This document shows, piece after piece, positions 60,601 to 64,000 of a stretch of DNA of 64,000 nt. Below the pieces are notes generated by a model that saw nothing but the letters and a program-made list of their open reading frames with translations, did no database searches and was not told where the DNA came from. Positions within the stretch are counted from its first letter, which is position 1; each line of letters opens with the position of its first letter. The position numbers and the translations under genes are program-made. Source of the DNA: Archegozetes longisetosus (lineage: Eukaryota > Arthropoda > Arachnida > Sarcoptiformes > Trhypochthoniidae); contig JAEMBT020000002.1 in assembly GCA_018873245.2 (NCBI GenBank), positions 3,590,001-3,654,000 on the forward strand, given 5' to 3'.

Positions 60601-61612
60601 ACCTGTGGAGCATTTGTACCTTTCATTTGAGCTGGAAATATCGTTAATGGTATTGAGAAAAGAAACAATAATGAGCCGATGACTAGATAGCCGATCCACC
60701 ATGCTCCAATCCATCGTGGGTCATTTGGCGCTATATTAGGTGGATCTGAAATAATTACCGAAACATTCAGGTCTAACATTCTGCAGAATTAATCTACTCT
60801 AGAAGTATTGAAATTCATTACTAACGGAAAGGGTCTTCATACAGACTCAAACAGGCAGACGAGAGTAAGAATCCTATTGAAGGCCCCAATAATCTGATGG
60901 CGGCTGAAAAGCTGAGATACATCGGAGAATTCTTTTTACTGGTGTTGTCGTCAATGTAAGGCAGACCTACTGTATAGAAAGCTGTGTATCCGAGACCATT
61001 AACAAAGCTGGCCATCCATAGGATGATAACTGCGGGCCAAACAGTGGTCGAATCGGTGCACACAATCTCACGATTAGAGTCACACATTTCATGTTTTTGA
61101 CTCAAATTATAAGAATCATCAAATTTAAGCAAATTATCATTTGGTCCGTACAAGAAATAAGGAATAGTACATATAAACTGTGCTAACGCAACCACAATTT
61201 CACCGATGGCCATAATGACCTATGTAAAATTAAGCATAGGAGTAATTTTGGTCACATAGGATTATTTCTTTGCCCCAGAAGGAAACTGAGTTACACTTAC
61301 CGGTCGGTTATATTTTGTTCCCAAATAACCGATGAATGGATTAATTATCATTTGACTTAGGTTGTCTGCTATCAGAATAAAACCCGATATTTTACTCTCG
61401 AAACCATACCTTTTTTCGAGTGTAGTCATTGATCCAATCAAATAAGTAAAGCTCGCTCCTTGAAATATAGCTACTAAAGAAAAGTTTATTAGGAATACTT
61501 TAGGCGTTGCAAACTTTTGCAGCCATTCGGGTCTCCAATTGCCAAAACCACACGTTATTTTCATTTTCTCGTTGACTTCATCTTTATTTTCTAGTTTTAT
61601 CTCGTTATTCAT
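57675..61612 (-). CDS. organic anion transporting polypeptide (OATP/SLCO family)
   Basis: Eight exons, in 5' to 3' order: 61301-61612, 60826-61219, 60268-60745, 60129-60173, 59941-60079, 59732-59889, 59602-59666, 57675-58084. All splice phases agree, giving 666 aa with TAA-type end at 57675. The OATP signature DPRWIGAWWIGYL (about residues 244-256) is intact. The first exon carries the conserved FLINFSLVAIFQGASFTYL and GFILIADNLSQMIINP. Exon 5 encodes a Kazal-like extracellular loop rich in Cys (CNENCKC, KPVCGSDG, CHAGC), and exon 6 continues it (DCSCVG, GYCETDC). The last exon has PYPLIFGTITDMACLVW and GNCWLYD, typical of the final helices, then a charged cytosolic tail. Twelve membrane spans are expected. 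The family exchanges amphipathic organic anions across the plasma membrane. The splice donors are mostly canonical GTAAG. Confidence 0.95.
58271..58769 (+). mobile_element. non-autonomous hAT element in an OATP intron, 8-bp target duplication
   Basis: CTAGAAAC occurs exactly at both borders (58263-58270 and 58770-58777), an 8-bp duplication typical of hAT elements. The ends are imperfect inverted repeats: TAATGCCTCGCAAAG on the left and CAATGTTGCGCGTTT from the right on the minus strand. The interior contains repeated TTTAGAC/GTCTAAA words. A 31-codon open frame at 58596-58691 resembles the start of a BED-finger hAT transposase. The element lies in the last intron of the OATP gene in the opposite orientation. 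Confidence 0.8.
58596..58691 (+). pseudogene. hAT transposase N-terminal fragment (start of a BED finger)
   Basis: An ATG opens 31 codons that end KPQRKSWKWDHFEK and then TAG. The words SWKWDHF match the aromatic start of BED zinc fingers (S.vW.hF), which sit at the N-terminus of hAT transposases. The Cys/His ligands are missing, so only the first part of the domain remains. Confidence 0.6.
59060..59395. mobile_element. foldback element in an OATP intron, about 335 bp
   Basis: Outer inverted words (ACAAATTCAAAAGTAAGGAC and its partner GTCTCGACTTTTGAATTTGG) and an inner, nearly perfect pair (GATTTTTGCATCTTAGGGAG against CTCCCTAAGATGCAAAAATC, about 59150-59172 and 59289-59312) form a hairpin. 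It is non-coding, with TIR-type ends. Confidence 0.6.
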
Positions 61613-62000
61613 TTTTGAAAAAAATTATTAAGTTTGGTTTGGTTTTAGCTTTTAAAGAGAGTTGTTGGAAATTTTTTATTTACATAGATGTATTATTTAA
61701 TGGTTTAATTTAGACGAGCTTGTTGTACCAGGAAAAATAGTTAGCATTACATTGCACAAATAAATGATGTTGTCCTTGGACTGTATTGAGGTTTTATATT
61801 TTTGAATGCAAATATTTTAAATGCATGCGGATTGATCAAAAATAATTACTAAAATAAAAATTATGTCTAAGCTTGAGATTTGCATGCATGCAATTTGGTA
61901 GTGAAAATTAATGTTTCATGCAAACTTGTTTCGATCAAGAGAAATTCATTCTCATAAGTTCCATTTATCAGTAGTTAAGTCATTTTTTATAGGTAATGCT
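61613..62000. other. upstream flank of the OATP gene
   Basis: This AT-rich region should contain the promoter of the minus-strand OATP gene. The repeated words GCATGC and CATGCAT at 61815-61895 may be chance or regulatory. Confidence 0.35.
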
Positions 62001-62402
62001 CAGTGATTTACAAGACTAGTTGCTCGCATCCGATGGTGAGCACGGGCATCGAAAACAACAATTTCCTCGAGTCTGAGCTCGAGTGGAAGTACTAAATCTG
62101 AATATTAAGTTGATTTCATTGAAATTTTCAGGTCAGACATTTTTGTTCAAAAACACTACATATTTAGCATTTTCGTCACTATGTCTTATATTTATTAATT
62201 GTATCATTACTTATAAAATCATTTGTGTCGCTCTACAATGGACACATTTTTGAAAAGATGTTTGCTATCTTCAAAATTATTTTATTAATTATTCAACTGA
62301 GCTCATTAGGAAACTCGCCTCTCGATAACCGAGTTTGAGCGCTAACGTGGGTTCGAGCGTCAAAGATTTGGCGAGTCTGAGCACCGAGTTTGTCCATCAC
62401 TG
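62001..62402. mobile_element. hAT-type MITE with an 8-bp target duplication
   Basis: The left end reads CAGTGATTTACAAGACTAG, and the right end on the minus strand reads CAGTGATGGACAAACTCGG. Both start with the hAT-typical CAGTG. The flanks GTAATGCT (61993-62000) and GCAATGCT (62403-62410) match at 7 of 8 positions. The ends are rich in GAGC/GCTC words (CTCGAGTCTGAGCTCGAG). There is no coding sequence. Confidence 0.82.
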
Positions 62403-63335
62403 GCAATGCTAGAGTAGTAATTTAAATAATCATTAAGCCTATGAATCACCAACACTAATTAATGAACTTCAAAAACTTATTTATGTTATTGGTTACAAAA
62501 ATTGGACCTTTAGATGTTTTGGTGAAACGGAAATTTATTAGAGAAGTTATGTCATTGAAACCTAGTTGATCGCTTTCTCATAAACTTGTCATAATTAATC
62601 TGCGTTTTTGATATTTTGCATATAAATCTCACACCTGAATACAACAGATAGAGGCTGCAGTTAAGTAATGATTTATTCAGCTGTGTTCATGTATTCAAAA
62701 TGTAGTTGCCTTGGATTCTAATATGTTTTATTGACACGAGACAAACGTTCATATTTTCGAGTGTTGAATAACAACATATATAATTTAAATTTATTTTCTG
62801 TAATGCCTCTATATTAATGCATAAGTTCAAATATTGAAAACAGCCTTTGATCATAATGTTTACTTCAACTTTCATCATTTGAGTTAATGATATATTATAA
62901 TCATAACAATAGTTAAAGAAAATTGATTGATTATCTGCAATAATTGAGGATGTAGATCCGTAACAAGCTTAAGATATTGCCGAGACGTTCACTACTTGTT
63001 GAAAAGAGGTCGTGCTCACACCAAGTCCAGACATACGAAATCCTTAAGAATCTATTATAAAAATTCCTAATAATGATTTTAGTTTCTTATTAGTTTTATA
63101 GTTATTATTTAAATTATTTGTTGTTAAGATATTCTAAATGGATTCGCTTAAAAAAGTAGTTTATTATCTAAAATCTTCAATTGATTTTCACATAATATTC
63201 AAAAACTAAAAAAGATTTTAATATTAATTTTAGAACGTTTAAATCAATTAATTTGAAAAAGTCTGCATAAAAGATAATCCTGTACACAAATTTCGAAATT
63301 AGAACGAAATATCAGATGTTTTGCTCGATCTTATA
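62403..63335. other. non-coding stretch with one dispersed repeat
   Basis: About 63015-63130 is the reverse complement of about 45925-46045 (shared TCTGGACTTGGTGTGA and TCTTAAGGATT words). The open frame at 62687-62878 (-) is not credible. No gene is seen. Confidence 0.4.
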
Positions 63336-63997
63336 CACTGGTGTACAAAAGTAATTTTCGTTCGCTAAAATTTTAGAAAAAGTTCAATTAAAATTAAAAA
63401 CGCCTGTTAATAGAAATAATCAAAAATATTTTTTAAATAGAGAGTTCATTATTGAATATTGACAGTAAAAGTGACTTAAATCTATTGTATAGTTTAGGAG
63501 TAATTTGAAAAAATGTCTCATAACTGGTGATCAAAAGTAATTTTCGCCATTGTTTTAAAGGCATTTGTTTTATATGAGATTTTTCGATAAGATCAAGTGA
63601 TTCTAACAACCCAAGATTAATTGGGTTTCTCTCTGCAAAAATGAAAAGTATTATCGAAAAACATCAACATAATCGAAGATTGTTAAAATCGAATCAGTTC
63701 TAATTATGGAAAAGTACCCTATTTTAAAAGAGATTTTTAAGTCTCGTTTACATCCCATTATAACCAATGCTAAAGTAAAAGATGTCGAGAATCTGTTTTT
63801 AAATAGGGTACTTTTCCATAATTAGAACTGATTCGATTCTAACAATCTTCGAATATGTTGATGTTTTCGATAATACTTTTCATTTTGAAGAGAAACAATT
63901 AATCTTGGGTTGTTAGAATTACTTGATCTTATCGAAAAATCTCATATAAAACAAATGCCTTTAAAAAAATGGCGAAAATTACTTTTGTACACCAGTG
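63336..63997. mobile_element. Tc1-like foldback/MITE with TA flanks and an internal second copy of the terminal repeat
   Basis: The element starts CACTGGTGTACAAAAGTAAT after TA (63334-63335) and ends with the reverse complement followed by TA (63998-63999). The end sequence is that of Tc1-like elements. A second copy of the left end, CTGGTGATCAAAAGTAATTT, lies at about 63524. From there to 63735 the sequence is the reverse complement of 63788-63997, with very few mismatches, forming a long hairpin. It is non-coding. Confidence 0.82.
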
Positions 63998-64000
63998 TAT

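Overview
The window is about 64 kb of AT-rich eukaryotic DNA. It has split genes with GT-AG introns, long gene-poor stretches and many small transposable elements. The gene families (tandem chitin-binding peritrophins, an innexin, divergent ionotropic receptors with a very short N-terminus, an OATP transporter) point to an arthropod. A mite or another non-model lineage seems likely, but I cannot fix the species. Exons were assembled by hand from reading frame, splice-site phase and family motifs.

Layout. At 651-823 (-) lies the first coding exon of an unrecognised gene that runs off the left edge. From 0.8 to 10.6 kb there is no gene, only a dead Tc1/mariner-type transposase (6.6-7.3 kb) and a short pogo-like remnant. 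Two tandem secreted chitin-binding genes follow on + (10633-12344, with a mucin-like repeat; 12795-13639). A large 12-exon AAK1/Nak-type kinase gene fills 15201-27674 on -. The stretch 28-39 kb is gene-free and holds nested foldback (inverted-repeat) elements with tRNA-like Pol III boxes, and a 525-bp solo-LTR-like insertion.

From 39.7 to 52.9 kb there is a tandem duplication. Each unit carries a three-exon ionotropic receptor gene on -. A two-exon innexin gene (+, 44645-45869) lies between the units. The first receptor is open throughout, but a foldback element supplies its C-terminal tail. The second has one premature stop. The duplicated units differ by several clean insertions (a Tc1-like element with TA duplications, a 450-bp TIR element, a tRNA-SINE), so each unit serves as an empty-site reference for the other.

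At 55530-56870 (-) there is an intron-free GH28 polygalacturonase-like gene, an unusual gene for an animal, with two apparent 1-nt frame breaks. An eight-exon OATP (SLCO) transporter gene spans 57675-61612 (-) and carries a hAT element in an intron. The right edge has a second hAT MITE with an 8-bp duplication and a Tc1-like foldback element ending at the window boundary.

The genes do not form a pathway. Loose functional themes are gut or cuticle chitin binding (peritrophins), chemosensation (receptors), endocytic regulation (AAK1), gap junctions (innexin), plant cell-wall digestion (GH28) and organic-anion transport (OATP). Two otherwise conserved genes (AAK1, GH28) contain single-base frame breaks, two of the three in homopolymer runs; these could be assembly errors or real lesions.
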